The translations under genes and the position numbers were made by a program. Positions 1 to 12,359 of a stretch of 64,000 nt of DNA are shown here, piece by piece; the stretch's first letter is position 1; the number at the start of each line of letters is the position of its first letter. Below the pieces are notes generated by a model that saw only the letters and a list, made by a program, of their open reading frames with translations, was not told the DNA's origin and made no database searches. Source of the stretch: Adineta vaga (taxonomy: Eukaryota > Rotifera); assembly GCA_021613535.1 (NCBI GenBank), contig CP075493.1:11470001-11534000 (forward strand), read 5' to 3'.

Positions 1-399
1 TCATCTTCGACTTCATGACCTGTGCCAAGGATTAAAGCAGTAATCAATGACATTTGCGAAACCTAGTGATCTAAAATCAAAGAGACTATAATATTGCATG
101 ATCATTTTCATCGTTTTGTCAAAATTGCGAAAAAACTATAAAAACGTGAAAAAAACCCTTTTTCACGCACATTTACTTCACTTTCATAATATCAGTTTTC
201 AACAACATACATGTATATAACGTTGTAATTGCAAACGTGTGGTTCGTATCGGACGATATTTACCTTTAGTACTAAACAAATATAACGTGCAGCACATTCT
301 TCTTACTAGTTAAATAAATTATCTACACGAAAATGTAATAACATTTACAGACTACAGAAAATTCATAGATATTATTTATTATATTTTTGAAAAAATTGA

Positions 400-665
400 A
401 ATCGTTGACCATAATAAAACTTGATTGACTATTGATTCCAGTAGAAAAGGTTGTTGGTGAATGGAAACTTCCATTCTTTCTTCCTAGAAGTACACTGATA
501 CTATTCAAATCCCCGTTAGAAATGACAAGATCAATATATCCGTTATAATTGAAATTCCCTATAGCGAGAGCATTTGGAGAACTGTAATGTTCGGTCGAAA
601 AAGTCATTTGATCTGTTCGAGTATTATCCTCCTGATCTAAGAATATCCCTACAAGATCAGACGAA
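400..665 (-). pseudogene. FG-GAP/VCBS repeat remnant
   Basis: The minus strand is open for about 90 codons and reads as one and a half FG-GAP (VCBS) blades: an aspartate-rich IGNFNYNGYIDLVISNGD stretch followed by ISVLLGRKNGSFHSPTTFSTG. In-frame coding extends upstream of the first ATG (LVGIFLDQEDNTRTDQ), so the ATG near 607 is not a gene start. After the second blade begins (MVNDFN) the reading runs into AT-rich sequence and stops. FG-GAP repeats form beta-propeller blades in secreted or cell-surface proteins, and bdelloids carry many such genes. Only a fragment is present and no signal peptide or splice sites were found. It is most likely a relic or a single isolated exon. Confidence 0.55.
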
Positions 666-1059
666 TACAGTCTATGCCATAAAAAGAATGAAGAAAACAG
701 AGCTTTTGCTCTCTATCATATAAGAGAGGACATTCAGCCGTCAAATATGAAAAATAAAAAATTTCGTTCGACTTTTTTCTGTCTTCTCTAGAGTGCGTAA
801 GATATTCGTATATTTTTGAAAGAATACATATAAAATTTGCTCAAACCTCGCTTAGTCTTATTTTAGACATCGATTATAAATATATACATTTATTCATGAA
901 GTTTTTTTAAATGAGACGTTTGTTAGAATATATCATAAACATTTTTATAGCGAGATGTCTAATTGTACTTAATTACTAACATCACTAAATGAACACAACA
1001 GCAAAATTTTCAAACAAACGAATAGTAACGAGACACTATCGTGAGCATTCCAATTATTT
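666..1059. other. Intergenic, nothing recognised
   Basis: AT-rich spacer between the FG-GAP remnant and the 3' end of the receptor gene. No open frame, RNA gene or repeat was recognised. Confidence 0.5.
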
Positions 1060-1947
1060 TTACGCTACTCTTGCCACGACTACATTTGTTGGTCGTTTTA
1101 TTTTTTTCATCAGGCACGTTTTAAGTGGTTCAGTAAATTGAAATAAACAGATCATAACGAATACATAGGATAAAGTAACACATATAAGAGCAATCCGAAA
1201 ATGATATTTCGGTGGATTGATAAACAGTGACATAATAACAAAGACTTCATAAGGAAAACAAACGAATACTAAAATCATTACTAGTATAACTATACGTCGG
1301 ATCATTTGTAATTCTCTTCGTGCACGAGATAAAGCATTTACAGAGATAACATGTTTACTCATATGTTGAACATATCGTATTAATTTCATATAAATAAGCA
1401 TAATCAATAGGATTGGAATTGTGTAAATACAAAGTGCCATATAAAGCATTGAAAATGAACGGCGAAGAGGTAGTTGACATATTTGATTGTCAATATTATA
1501 CATAATTTCATTAGTAAACAAAAATACAAAAGGATAGATAATACTGAATAGCCATGCAGAAGCAATAAGTAAAACTTGAAATTTTACTGAATGCCAGAAT
1601 GTACGAGTTGGATATACCACCGTAACATACCTGAATATTGCTTGTATTAAAAATGAATAATTTAATGCAGCACATGTCACATAACCAACATAAGCACGAA
1701 CTACGCAAAGTGAATCTTGATATTCTGTTTGTTTTATATCATTGTGAAACGTGAAAAACCATAAACTAAAGCAACCACATCCGAATACAAGTGCAGCTAA
1801 ACATGAATTTGTCGTTAAGATCATTGAAACCGTATGACATGCTTTATCAATCAAAATGATGCATAGGAATAAGATAGAAAGTAAAATTCCAATAAGAGAG
1901 CAAATAATCATAAAAATATCGGAGGGAATAAACCATGATTCAATCAT
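1060..1947 (-). CDS. Rhodopsin-like G-protein-coupled receptor
   Basis: Single-exon gene. The frame is open from 1974, but that first codon is GTG; the first ATG is at 1947 (MIESWFIPS), giving 295 residues. Seven hydrophobic segments are spread along the chain. A cysteine precedes TM3 (SLCVVRAY), TM3 ends in FRYVTVVYP in the place of the DRY motif, and a basic third loop (SRARRELQMIRR) leads into TM6 with the family-like CFPYE. The NPxxY motif of TM7 is not recognisable (LFQFTEPLKTCLMKK instead). These are hallmarks of the short orphan class A receptors that are abundant in bdelloids. The ligand cannot be inferred. A short upstream exon cannot be excluded. Confidence 0.85.
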   Translation of the reverse strand: MIESWFIPSDIFMIICSLIGILLSILFLCIILIDKACHTVSMILTTNSCLAALVFGCGCFSLWFFTFHNDIKQTEYQDSLCVVRAYVGYVTCAALNYSFLIQAIFRYVTVVYPTRTFWHSVKFQVLLIASAWLFSIIYPFVFLFTNEIMYNIDNQICQLPLRRSFSMLYMALCIYTIPILLIMLIYMKLIRYVQHMSKHVISVNALSRARRELQMIRRIVILVMILVFVCFPYEVFVIMSLFINPPKYHFRIALICVTLSYVFVMICLFQFTEPLKTCLMKKIKRPTNVVVARVA

Positions 1948-4242
1948 TATGATGAACGAACGAGAAGAAGACACTACTGTTATTAAAAAGAAAAGAGAAA
2001 AAGAAGAAGTGAGAGTATGTCAGTTATTTTATTCATTGAATAAGTCATGCGTACTCGCCTGCTATGAATGGAAATGGTTTGAAAGATTATTATCAAGATA
2101 ATGCTACAGTAACAAAATAAATAAGTTTCTTCTTCGATTCTCTTATTTTTTCTTTCTAGAATTTTATCTACCATTCGTTAATATTATAGACATGAAAACT
2201 TAATTGAACAACATCGATATGTATTTTAATTCCTGATCAACGTATGCAAACTATACTACGAATGAAAACGAGAAGTACAAAGTTGATACACTCGTATATA
2301 ATAATATATCTTTGTTTCCCGCTAAATTATCATTAAGCTTTATACTATTCCATTTCTTTTCTTTCCTTTCACTTCGAGAATAATATCTCATCAACTAGAT
2401 GATTATAATCATACAATTATCTTGTTTAAATCTCGTTTGAAAAACAAACAATCTCTACAAGATGATAAAGCATTAAAAGTGTCTCGTCATTATTGACAAT
2501 CAAGCATTTTTCAAACTCGTTTTCTGATGTAGATGAATACGACCTGAGCAAGTGTATTGATTCGAACAGAAAATAATAACTTCTTTGAATATTTATGTAA
2601 ATCATTTCCTATTTCTCGCGTACGATAATCAGATATACAATGTGTTGTATCTTGCCCTTTTCAGAGTAAGCTTTCAAGAAGAAAAATGCAAAATCTTGCA
2701 CTTTCAATCTTCAAATACATTTGAGGGTGTATGTGTCTCTTATCGATTCACTCTTTGAATGTATAAAGATACCTATGTATTTTTGTTTAATTACTCGTGG
2801 TAGATCATCAATCAATTGAAAATGACACTAAATATTATACAAGCGCTTCTAAAAACATATCTTTACGTTTATGTTTTGTTCTTGCAAAAGTGGACGCAAC
2901 CATAATCTTTTCAATGAAAATTAATGGAAAGACTCAATTGGTCCATCTATATATGCTCCTCGAAATTCTAGCTAATTTACGTATTTGTATGGAAATAATT
3001 TAATCAATATTCGTTAATCTTCGAGTATATTGTTTTTCTGTCGTTCGTTTAGTTTTGTAATAAGAATATAAAATTCACCACACTTTATTCACTGCATATT
3101 TAGTACAAATCGCTAAAGAACAATATGGCCAAAACAGTATGATTAGTTTCATTTTAAAAAAAGAGAAAAGGTGACTGGATTTTTCATATAAAATCAGATC
3201 GACTGTCAATTTTAGTTATCGGTTAAGGAATTGTATAAGGAATATCAATCTTGGATTTTCATCGAAAGCTGTTACAACTATTTCCTTTAAAAAATCATTG
3301 GTTCTTTTCTTTCTATGTACTATAGAAAGTTATGTGAAATGCAGTAAAAAATAAATAGAAAATAGGAAGTAGATTTAGTTTTAAAGACGGCGACTACGTT
3401 TTTTTTACACAAAACAGTAATACCAAAATGTCTTGAAAGCGAACAAAAAAGAACCCTGCCAAACTTCACGAGAAATATGTATTTAATTGTAAATGTTTTA
3501 TTTAAATTGTACAACGAAACTATAATATGTAAAATAATATGACAGTTTTCGGACGAAAAGCAACAATTATTAACAGCATGTTACACATATGATTATGCAA
3601 AAAAAGTATAATTTAAAAAACGGCTCCTATTGTTATATGTACCTTGTCTGGTGTATGTCTTCTTTCCTTTCTATTAAATCATGTTCTGTAAATAATAGGT
3701 AACTACGAAACAGACCATACATTATTAACGAAAAAAAGAATCTATACAAAATGAAAGAGTAAACTATTACTTTGAAAGTCATTCATCTGCATTCAAAACA
3801 TCTATGCGAGCAACTGTAGCTTACATCGTCAGAAGCGACGCGAGAAAATAAAAAAACAAGTATATTGACAAACAAGTAAGAATAGATTAGAAGAAATAAT
3901 GTCCGATTCCGAAACGTTGAACATTACGAGTTCTTTCAACTTCCAGAGAGTATCAATTCAATCTCTATTCGTTCTACGCCTGAATAGGATTGATACTCTT
4001 TCAGAAATTCCATCTACGACTTGAGAAAGATATCGATATATAATCATCTATAGAAACGTCTACAAATTCTGTAGCTTTCACTATAGTTTCAATGTCGAAA
4101 GAAGTGCAGCATGAACAACATATCTGCATTACTACTGCAAACCATGAACTGTCTGTCGGTATCACACCATCTTTGTTCATTCTCTCTCTTGTTTTCAGAT
4201 CTCCTTTTCTCATCATTATCTACACTAATACAAAAAACACTG
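1948..4242. other. Long intergenic region
   Basis: About 2.3 kb of AT-rich DNA between two divergent genes. Short open frames (for example 2797-3003) lack protein-like composition or splice partners. It presumably holds the promoters of the receptor and of the glutamate receptor, but no clear TATA box or other element can be singled out. Confidence 0.5.
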
Positions 4243-7053
4243 ATGCACTCTGTTTGGACCCTTCGATGGCTATATATATATCTTGTATTCATATACAACG
4301 ATCCACTGCATGTCACTGCAACTTGGCCTTCAATCACTTCCTCAAAAGTACAACTATTGAGCATCTACTATGACGATTTAAACGGCACAGAACTTACTTC
4401 AACATCTCTGCAATGTCGTGCAATGCTTCAATCAGCGATGTTACTAGCACAACAATACAATATAACTGTTGAAGGACAATCCATCGGTTATCAAATCATT
4501 GAAAGTGATGGCAATGTCATGAACACTCTCAGCAGTACATGTCGACTTATAACCAATTCGAGCATTGTCGGCATAGTGGGTCCAACATTCTCGAGAGAAT
4601 CTCATGTTATTGCACCATTTGCTGCCAAGCTTGGTATTCCTGTCATCTCACATGCTTCCACTGATCCTTATCTATCTGATCGACAAACGTATTCCACTTT
4701 CTATCGTACAGTACCACCCGACAATGCAGCAGCACTAGCAATCGCCAGACTTTTCAATAAATTCAATTGGACATCATGTATCATCATCTATCAAAATGAT
4801 GCGTTTGGATTGGGTGGAGCAAACGCAATCGAAGAAACATTCAACAAGAATAATCTCACAGTGACAAAAATGGTAGTATTCGATACTGCAACGGCTACTA
4901 TTCGCGGTGACTTAAGAACTTTGTTGACCAATAGTCCAACACGAATCGTCATCTTATGGGCTGATGCAAGTCATTCATCTGTAATCATACAAACTGCATT
5001 GAATGCTGATGTCATTGGCTCCCAGTTCACATGGATCTTGAGCACAAACATTCCCTTGAATTCGTTTCCTCTGCAGTGGCATGACAAACTAACTGGCATG
5101 CTTACCGTAGAACCAGTCGTTGGAAATGTGGGCCATGCACCTATTAACACATCATTGTTAGAAGCAGCATTTAACACTTGGAAAAAGTATGAACCTGAAT
5201 CATTTCCTGGAGCAAACAATATCGATTATTACGCTCTCTTTCTCTTTGATGCAGTATGGACATTGATTCAAGCACTACAACGCCTTTGTTCAACAAACAC
5301 ATCATGTTTGTCCTTGATCGACAGTTCCTATTGTTTCGATCGACATCTGGTGAATTCCACTTCATTCTTTGATATCATCAATACAAACACATTTCTTGGT
5401 GTGTCTGGTCCAATTGGTTTCAGTATGAATACAACTGATCGAATCAATGGCACCTACTATGTCGTCAAAAATGTGCAAAAGTTTTCCGATGGTTTGAGAT
5501 ATATTCCAGTTCTGGTATCATCAGATACAGGTGACTGGAAACTACATGAACAAACAAGTACAATCATATGGCCTGGTAAATCTGTCAATGTACCCACTGG
5601 TTATGCAGCAATTACTGGTTTACCTGTACGAATTGCTGTGATCAATGCAGTTCCATTCACAAAAGCAACCGAGATAAGAGACACCTATGGAAATATAACA
5701 CGAAAACTTACAGGTTACGTTCCTGATCTCATCGAATATCTACGACAAAGAATGGGATTCGTTCCAAATATTACTTTTCTGCCATCAAATCAAAGTTACA
5801 ATGCACTGATTGATGCAGTCGCAAACAATATTTATGATATGGTGGTGGGTGATGTGACAGTGTATGCGGATCGACGAGAAAAAATTGCATTTTCAGCTGC
5901 CATATTTGATAACTCATTGCGAATCATTATGCGAAACACACCTATAGAAACGATTGATTGGTGGTCTTTTTTAAAACCATTTCCATGGCGATTGTGGTTG
6001 ATTTTTGTGGGTGTCCTTTTATGGTCTACTTTATTAGTGTTTTTGTTTGAAGTTAAACGAATTCGAACGTCGAAACGCAAACCATTAATTTCTTATTTGG
6101 AGCTCGTTTTCGTGTATGTTTTGGGAACACTGACGACTCACGGTTGGGATCTTCGTGTTAAAACATTACCCAGTCGATTGTTAATGATTGCTATATTTAT
6201 TGTTAGTTTTGTATTAGTTGCACAATATCAAGCTAATCTAACATCTGATCTGACAATCTCGAAAACACATAACCTCATATCTGGTATTGATGATCTCAAA
6301 GCTGGAAAGCTATCGTTTGGACGTATTGGTATTCGTGCGAATACAGCAATCGAAGCGTTCTATCTACGAGAGATCTCGAGTGGTAGTCGAAATTTTTATC
6401 CATTGTTAACAAAAGAAGAAGCGTTCCAGAAGCTGTTGGATAATGTAATCGATGCTGCTCTCATGGACACTGGTGTCGCCGAGTACTATGTTGGTAGTGT
6501 GTATTGTAATTTAACGTTGGTAGGTGCACCAACTGATTACAGTCAATTCGGTATTGTCACTCAGAAAAACTGGTTGTATCAGCAAATGTTAGATGTGACA
6601 ATATTATCATTACGAGAATCAGGTGTTCTGGATAGTTTGAAGAGCAAATGGTTTCAAACAAGTTATTGCTCTCACTCATCTGATAGCGGTACTGGTGATT
6701 TACCGATTGAGTCGTTGATTGGTTTATTTATAATATTCGGCAGTATCAGTGTTTTCGCACTACTATTATTCGTTTGCCGAAATATATGTTGGCTAAAGTC
6801 TTGTCCGTTTGCACTGACTAGAAAATGTTTTTTGTTGTATCATCGTGTGTTGGGAACTCGTAATCGCCGTGCAATTACTCGAATCCCTGCTTTTTATTCC
6901 GTGATAAGCACTTCTTCTGTTCATTCGGTATGTGAAACTGTGCCTAATCCATCACTCGTTCGAACTGTTTCTGCTCGTTCAAATGCTTCCCATTATTTAA
7001 TTTCTCGTTCTTCGTCCGTCAATTCAATTCCCAATAGTTTTACGATAGTTTAA
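4243..7053 (+). CDS. Ionotropic glutamate receptor subunit
   Basis: Intronless. The frame is open from an ATG at 4111, but the ATG at 4243 (MHSVWTLRWLYIYLVFIY) is preferred: it gives a signal-peptide-like start and aligns with the start of the paralogue at 37814-40473. This start gives 936 residues. Order: signal peptide, an ANF/periplasmic-binding-like amino-terminal domain (GIVGPTFSRESH, FYRTVPPDNAAA), the S1 half of the ligand-binding domain (GYVPDLIEYL), M1 (WRLWLIFVGVLLWS), pore loop (GTLTTHGWD), M3, the S2 half (DTGVAEYYV), M4 (IESLIGLFIIFG) and a basic, serine-rich cytoplasmic tail. The usual SYTANLAAF gate motif reads AQYQANLTSDLTI. Family role: ligand-gated cation channel of the plasma membrane. 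Agonist and ion selectivity are unknown; the pore sequence differs from animal AMPA/NMDA receptors. Confidence 0.92.
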   Translation: MHSVWTLRWLYIYLVFIYNDPLHVTATWPSITSSKVQLLSIYYDDLNGTELTSTSLQCRAMLQSAMLLAQQYNITVEGQSIGYQIIESDGNVMNTLSSTCRLITNSSIVGIVGPTFSRESHVIAPFAAKLGIPVISHASTDPYLSDRQTYSTFYRTVPPDNAAALAIARLFNKFNWTSCIIIYQNDAFGLGGANAIEETFNKNNLTVTKMVVFDTATATIRGDLRTLLTNSPTRIVILWADASHSSVIIQTALNADVIGSQFTWILSTNIPLNSFPLQWHDKLTGMLTVEPVVGNVGHAPINTSLLEAAFNTWKKYEPESFPGANNIDYYALFLFDAVWTLIQALQRLCSTNTSCLSLIDSSYCFDRHLVNSTSFFDIINTNTFLGVSGPIGFSMNTTDRINGTYYVVKNVQKFSDGLRYIPVLVSSDTGDWKLHEQTSTIIWPGKSVNVPTGYAAITGLPVRIAVINAVPFTKATEIRDTYGNITRKLTGYVPDLIEYLRQRMGFVPNITFLPSNQSYNALIDAVANNIYDMVVGDVTVYADRREKIAFSAAIFDNSLRIIMRNTPIETIDWWSFLKPFPWRLWLIFVGVLLWSTLLVFLFEVKRIRTSKRKPLISYLELVFVYVLGTLTTHGWDLRVKTLPSRLLMIAIFIVSFVLVAQYQANLTSDLTISKTHNLISGIDDLKAGKLSFGRIGIRANTAIEAFYLREISSGSRNFYPLLTKEEAFQKLLDNVIDAALMDTGVAEYYVGSVYCNLTLVGAPTDYSQFGIVTQKNWLYQQMLDVTILSLRESGVLDSLKSKWFQTSYCSHSSDSGTGDLPIESLIGLFIIFGSISVFALLLFVCRNICWLKSCPFALTRKCFLLYHRVLGTRNRRAITRIPAFYSVISTSSVHSVCETVPNPSLVRTVSARSNASHYLISRSSSVNSIPNSFTIV

Positions 7054-8000
7054 AGGATTTGTTTGTATCTAAAAACAATATTTTTCTATATTTTACGCTT
7101 TGAACTTGGTTTATTCGTGATATTTTGATTAGAGAAGAGAAATAAAATATAATAAAATAGAAGCTTGCATTAATTATTTCAACAAGAATATGATTTCTAT
7201 GTTCACCATCGATTTTATACTGCGTGGAACACGGGAATGTAGATATCATGCAGATTTATAGTCGCATCCTTAATACTTTCTGGAAAATATTTAAAAACAC
7301 ACCGTATAAACAGAATCGTCAATTCAGTTTTGAAGATGATTATACCTTTATCAGGCTCTTGATAATGACATTTCATTGCTATTATTTCAGATATATGCAC
7401 GTTTGGATATTCTTATCCAAATTATTTTGACTTTTAATCAAATACATTTCTGCACTTATGTCATGTTCAGAAATGTGGTATATTCTTCAGGAATAGTGCC
7501 GACACATTTGCATCAACAACATCAATATCATTGTCCAAATGTCTTATGAAGCATAGCTTGCGAAAATCTTGTTTTTTAACTTATTCGAGAGTAATTTATA
7601 TGATGTTGCGTCCTAAATAAATAACAAAAAAATACAATTCATGAACTGTAAAAAATTGCTCGATTATTTCTATGTTTTCTACGAATGTTTCATTCTTTAA
7701 CGAACCTAAACATCATTTTATTTATGGAAAGATAGCTCGTTCGATTCCGAGAATGTGTAAACATCATGAAAAAGAAAAAAGTAATTATGTTGATCTACGG
7801 CATTGGTAATACTTTTCTTTCTTTATTTTCAAATAAGAAAAAGCCTGAGAAGTATTCATCGATACTTTATATTTTGTATTATCATACTTAATGATGCCAT
7901 GAAAGATTTGATAGCGTCTTTTTACGAACTCGAGTGCCGTTATGCTTGAAAAAAAACATTACAGAGTCGACATACGTTAGCCAGTCTAGTATAATTGAGC
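7054..8000. other. Intergenic, nothing recognised
   Basis: AT-rich spacer downstream of the glutamate receptor. The open frame at 7224-7430 has no support from composition or splice sites. Confidence 0.45.
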
Positions 8001-8019
8001 TATGCTATTGAAATTTCAG

Positions 8020-8425
8020 TGATTGATTTCAATTCAAATATTAATGTATCATCCAAGGATGATATTTATGATAGTTGCAACAATACAGCAACTACTGTTG
8101 ATCTTGATCAATCAGTAAACAATGTTCCATTAGTTAATCGATTCTACATCGGTAATTATACTATTTCTTACTGACATAAAAACGAAGATTAAAAGAAACA
8201 TATTCTAGGTCTTGCTATGGTTCATATTATATCAGGTTTTCTCTATTGGTGGGTATGGCATGATCGATCATGGCTTAACATTATTATGATACCGAAATAT
8301 TTAAATCATTTGGAAACTAGCTCATTTTTATGGTCAGCTATTTGCTATGCAAAAGAAAATACTTTTTGAGGTTATTCTACAGTAGCTATAATTGAATGGA
8401 TTGTTTCTTTCGGATGGTTAGTATC
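8020..8425 (+). pseudogene. Multipass membrane protein remnant
   Basis: Two coding-like stretches are joined by a typical 57-nt intron (gtaattat...ttctag, about 8153-8209). The first reads NVSSKDDIYDSCNNT...VPLVNRFYIG, the second GLAMVHIISGFLYWWVWHD followed by more hydrophobic sequence. The second exon is interrupted by an in-frame TGA near 8368 (after AKENTF), and the same frame continues after it with GYSTVAIIEWIVSFGW. The hydrophobic, tryptophan-rich segments suggest a membrane protein. I do not recognise the family, and neither the start nor the end could be located. A short undetected intron over the TGA is possible, but no good splice pair is visible. Confidence 0.4.
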
Positions 8426-8656
8426 ATCAAATATTTAAATCGACATCGATACATAAACGAAATATGTTGTTTTTCATTTTGAAAACGGGATTACAATCCC
8501 ATAATCTAAAACAGTATATTCCATGCTATAAGATTATTGAACATTAATTCATATATGTCTGGTATATTTATATAGTATATAAGGAAAAAAAAACAAAAAG
8601 AAGCATCACGGTAAGATTGTTCGTTATATGACTCTCGGCTTATTATTTAAACACCT

Positions 8657-10385
8657 TTACCAACGTTTATGAAGTTTGACATAAACGGCATCTGGCTGTA
8701 TGACAACTGCTTCATGAAGTTGAAAACCTTGCTCCAAATGTTCACCAGGTATCACTATATAATTACGTAGTAAACGAGCTAGACTCATTTTAATTTCCAT
8801 TAAAGCAAATCGCATTCCAATACATATACGCGACCCTGCACCAAACGTCAAGAGTGCTAGGGGATGTCGTTTAGTTGCATGTCGTTCAGGTATGAATTGA
8901 TTGGGATCATCTGGACCCCATAAATCAGAATTGTAATGAATAGTAAATATGTCCGGTTGAATGACGCTTCCTTATAATTTATAAAAATTATGTTTTTTAT
9001 CGACAATCTTGGATAATAGTTTACCTTTGTCAATGTGATGACCGCATACAGTTGTAGATTCATTACATACTCTTGTGACTACAGTCGTAGAAGCAGGATA
9101 CATACGAAGAACTTCTCGTAAAAAGAAATCCATGTATTCCATTTTCATTACTGTATCATAATCAAATTCTTCCTTATGTTGTTCATCAATCTCTGTTTGG
9201 AGTTTCTTTTGAATTTCAGGTTTAGTAGCTAGTACATACGTAGAATAAGCCAACATTGTTGAGGTAGTATCAAAACCAGCAACCATAAAAAGAAAAATAT
9301 TGGCCTTGATTTCATCATTATTTAATCCTGTCTCATGTATATTTTCCTATAATAAAGAGAACTGCGTTTTTTTCCTGCTATATTTAATTGATAAAGTTAC
9401 CTCATTATGTGTTTTTCTATTTGTATCGAGCATTAGTTGAAGTACATCAATTCGTTTTGTCGTCGCGGATGATATTGTTCGAGCATCGATTACTTGTTGG
9501 ACTCGTCCCAAAAGCCAAAACCGAGGTATTTTATCAAGTAGATCGGGAAATATGCTTGGTGCCAATTTATGAAGATAATGAAATAAAGCTGTTTGACAAA
9601 GAACAATATGCCCGAGATAGGGTGTTAACCATGGCATTAGATAGCTTAGTTTGCTCAACAACATACGTTCAACATCTTGTTTGAAGACAAAAGCTGCTTT
9701 AGTCATAATCTCATTGTCAAGATCATTTTGCATGTCTGTGTCAATTCCGAATGCACAATGACCTAAATAAACTAGATACAATTTAAACAAAGACGCAATT
9801 TCAAATATACTAACAGATAACATCCATAGTTAATCTTTGATACAGTTTATAAATATCGAATTCATGATTTTGTTTCTCTATTTCAGATAATTTTTCCAGA
9901 AACGAGTCAATACATTGATCAACAAGTGGTGCCATAAGTTTTAATTTTGCCGATGAAAATGCTGGATTTATAGCATGTCGTTGTCGATGCCATCGTGTTG
10001 GATTAGCACCAATTAAGTGAACTGTTTTTGATAGTTGGTAGAGAAATGAAGTACGATGTGAGTTAAACGAAGAAAATTGTTGAACAAATACTTGTTGAAG
10101 AAAATCAATATCGGAAACAACATAGAATGGACGAGTACCTTCAAAAAGACCATAAATCGAACCGAATTGTTGTGTCCATGATTGTAATTGACGTGAATAC
10201 GATTTTGTAGACCATATAGTACCAAAATGACCGAGAAAGAATGTAGGCGATGGACCTGGAATATCTCGAAGCCGAAAATAGGAATAACGAGATTTTAGAA
10301 TTAATAAATAACCAGCAATCAAACAAACAACGCATAGAAAAAGAATAATTGTGAGATACATAATCTTATATGCACATAAGGACAA
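8657..10385 (-). CDS. Cytochrome P450, CYP3-clan-like
   Basis: Four exons on the minus strand: 10385-9815, 9762-9401, 9346-9025 and 8970-8657, with GT-AG introns of 51-54 nt. All joins keep frame and give 522 residues. Order: amino-terminal membrane anchor (MYLTIILFLCVVCLIAGYLL), the proline-rich hinge RDIPGPSP, the WHRQR helix C motif, MDVICHCAFGID built across intron 1, the I-helix oxygen-binding motif AGFDTT, the K-helix ExxR (FLREVLRMYP), the PERF-like FIPERH, and the haem-binding loop FGAGSRICIGMRF with its cysteine ligand. Length and all key motifs are intact. The protein is expected in the ER membrane, oxidising lipophilic substrates with P450 reductase as partner. The substrate is unknown; CYP3/CYP4-type animals' P450s are the closest in feel. 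Confidence 0.93.
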
Positions 10386-11199
10386 AATAATGAATAAATG
10401 ATTTATAATCGTTTTTGTTCTTTAATCTATTCTTTTCAGTGCATTTTTTGCTTTCTATGCACATATACTTTCTTAAGTAGATATTACTCATACGCCTATA
10501 CTTATTTTGTATTTTATTGGATATGCTTCACTACACTCGATAGAAATAAATAAATTGATATAGATAGGATGAGTAAGGGGATTGAGAGATGTACAAATAT
10601 GTTTTACGATAAAGTTGTCTTACTAAAATTAATCGTCTCAACTTCTGATGAATATTAGTATAGTATAGAATTTATCAGAGAATATGTAAATATGTTCACT
10701 CTCACAATATCATTGCCTTCAATTTCGATTCAGTTTAGTTCACAAATCACAAAAATATGAAAAGTGTCAATACCAAACAACTTTTTATAAAATAATAAGC
10801 AAAATCCTCAAGTGCATATGAGTTCGAGAAAAAGATAGTTGTCGTAGAGCGTTTTACATGTATATAATCGCTGTTCATATCATATCGTATTAACGAATTA
10901 ATATCACGAGACATGTGGTCATTTTTGAAAGCTTTATCTGATCAATTGATAAAGCGTGACCTCTGTCGATCCATCCTATTAATGATGGTCTATAACATTA
11001 TCAGTTTTCTTTATTTTGTTTTCATACTAGTTTTGTATAAAATACGCACTACTTCTATTTTGATTACAATGCCTAACACGAAGAAAGACATTTCCATTGT
11101 TAACTGTGCGTATATGCATATACTCATAGTATTCCACAAGCTAGTTTCTGTTTCAGATATTGATTTATTACAATTACCTGTAATAATAAAATAAGTCAT
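10386..11199. other. Intergenic, nothing firm
   Basis: Spacer between the divergent P450 and the formamidase remnant. A frame at 10913-11194 has low-complexity hydrophobic content and no partner exon, so it was not called. Confidence 0.4.
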
Positions 11200-11881
11200 A
11201 ACACATCATATTCATCAACATCAACATCATTTAGCATGGGATAATTCGATTCCTCCTGTAGCTACGATTAATTCTGGTGAAATAGTTACATTTGATAGTT
11301 TCGATACATCGAATGGTTAAGTAAAAGCCGATTCAACAGTGGATGCTATTCATGCGTTTCATATGTCTAAATTAGATCAAGTAAATGGTCCAATATTTGT
11401 TCGCGATGCACAACCAGGTGATGTACTCGAAGTAGAAATTATTGATATTAAAATAGCTAAATGGGGTTGGACCGGAATTATTCCTGGTTTTAGATTGCTT
11501 CACGATGAAGTATGTGGTACAGCAATTGAAACTCCTGTGGTTGTATCGGTACGTTTAACTGTAATACGTGATGAATCTGTTAAGCATGTTATAAGTCCAT
11601 GTTTATTGACGCAAAAGGAAGATAGACCATAATCAACACGTTATTATTCAGTGTTGGACATTGCTAATGATATGCTCGAGGCAACAAAACAAGTAATTCG
11701 ACAAATGATTAATTATCTAGTACAAAATAAAGGATTAACTAAAGAAGAAGCATATATGTTATGTTTCATTGCAGTTGATATTCGTGCAACACAAGTTGTT
11801 GATATGCCAAATTATACAGTTGGCGCATTTTTACCATTAGATATATTCGTGAATGAAAGGAAAAGACTAGACATATGCTGA
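11200..11881 (+). pseudogene. Acetamidase/formamidase, broken
   Basis: Reads as the FmdA/AmdA family. The amino-terminal part shows HLAWDNSIPPVATINSGE, then VTFDSFDTSNG, then VNGPIFVRDAQPGDVLEVEI and KWGWTGIIPGF. The carboxy-terminal part shows MLEATKQVIRQMINYLV, KEEAYMLCFIAVDIR and VVDMPNYTVGAFLPLDIFV. Three lesions are visible. An in-frame TAA at 11318-11320 sits where the family usually has glutamine (CAA to TAA). The whole middle third is missing, with the join near 11511 (GFRLLHDE to VCGTAIETP). A second TAA lies near 11630. Intact enzymes hydrolyse short amides to ammonia and the acid. The family is mainly bacterial and fungal, so this is a likely horizontally acquired gene that has since decayed. 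Confidence 0.85.
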
Positions 11882-12350
11882 TGCTATTCTGATACTCTTT
11901 TAAAAGAAAGAAATAAAAACTATGAAAAGAAAACAATAAAATGGTGTAGAGTGGGAGGAAATTACAATAGATACGATCGTATCAAACTCAGCAATCATTA
12001 TTTCATAGGATGTTTCCATTTACAATGAAGATAATTTGTATACGTCATAACTAATCATGTAGGAAAGTTCAAGGCTAATTTGGGATCATGAATATTTGTA
12101 GTCATATTATTATATTGAAATAGAATTCAGAGTATCAAAAGAAAAAAATGGTCGATAGTTATGCACGAATAGGTTGATATAATACATATCTCTCTTACAA
12201 GATCTTTAATTCGAATTATGATCAGTATTGAAAACTGGTATATTTTTGTATCAAGTTACTTTATTCTAAAATTTCTATCAGAAAAGTCTTACATTTCACC
12301 TTTTACCTATAATAATTAATTTATTACGTTAGAAAATAAATTATGTATTT
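11882..12350. other. Intergenic, nothing recognised
   Basis: AT-rich spacer between two decayed genes. No open frame or repeat was recognised. Confidence 0.4.
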
Positions 12351-12359
12351 CTACAATAT

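Noticed and set aside
4092-4242. Upstream ATG at 4111 as start of the glutamate receptor
   Set aside because: The paralogue aligns from the ATG at 4243, which also gives a better signal peptide.
9388-9684. Plus-strand open frame of 98 codons
   Set aside because: It is antisense to exon 2 of the P450 gene, which has full motif and splice support.
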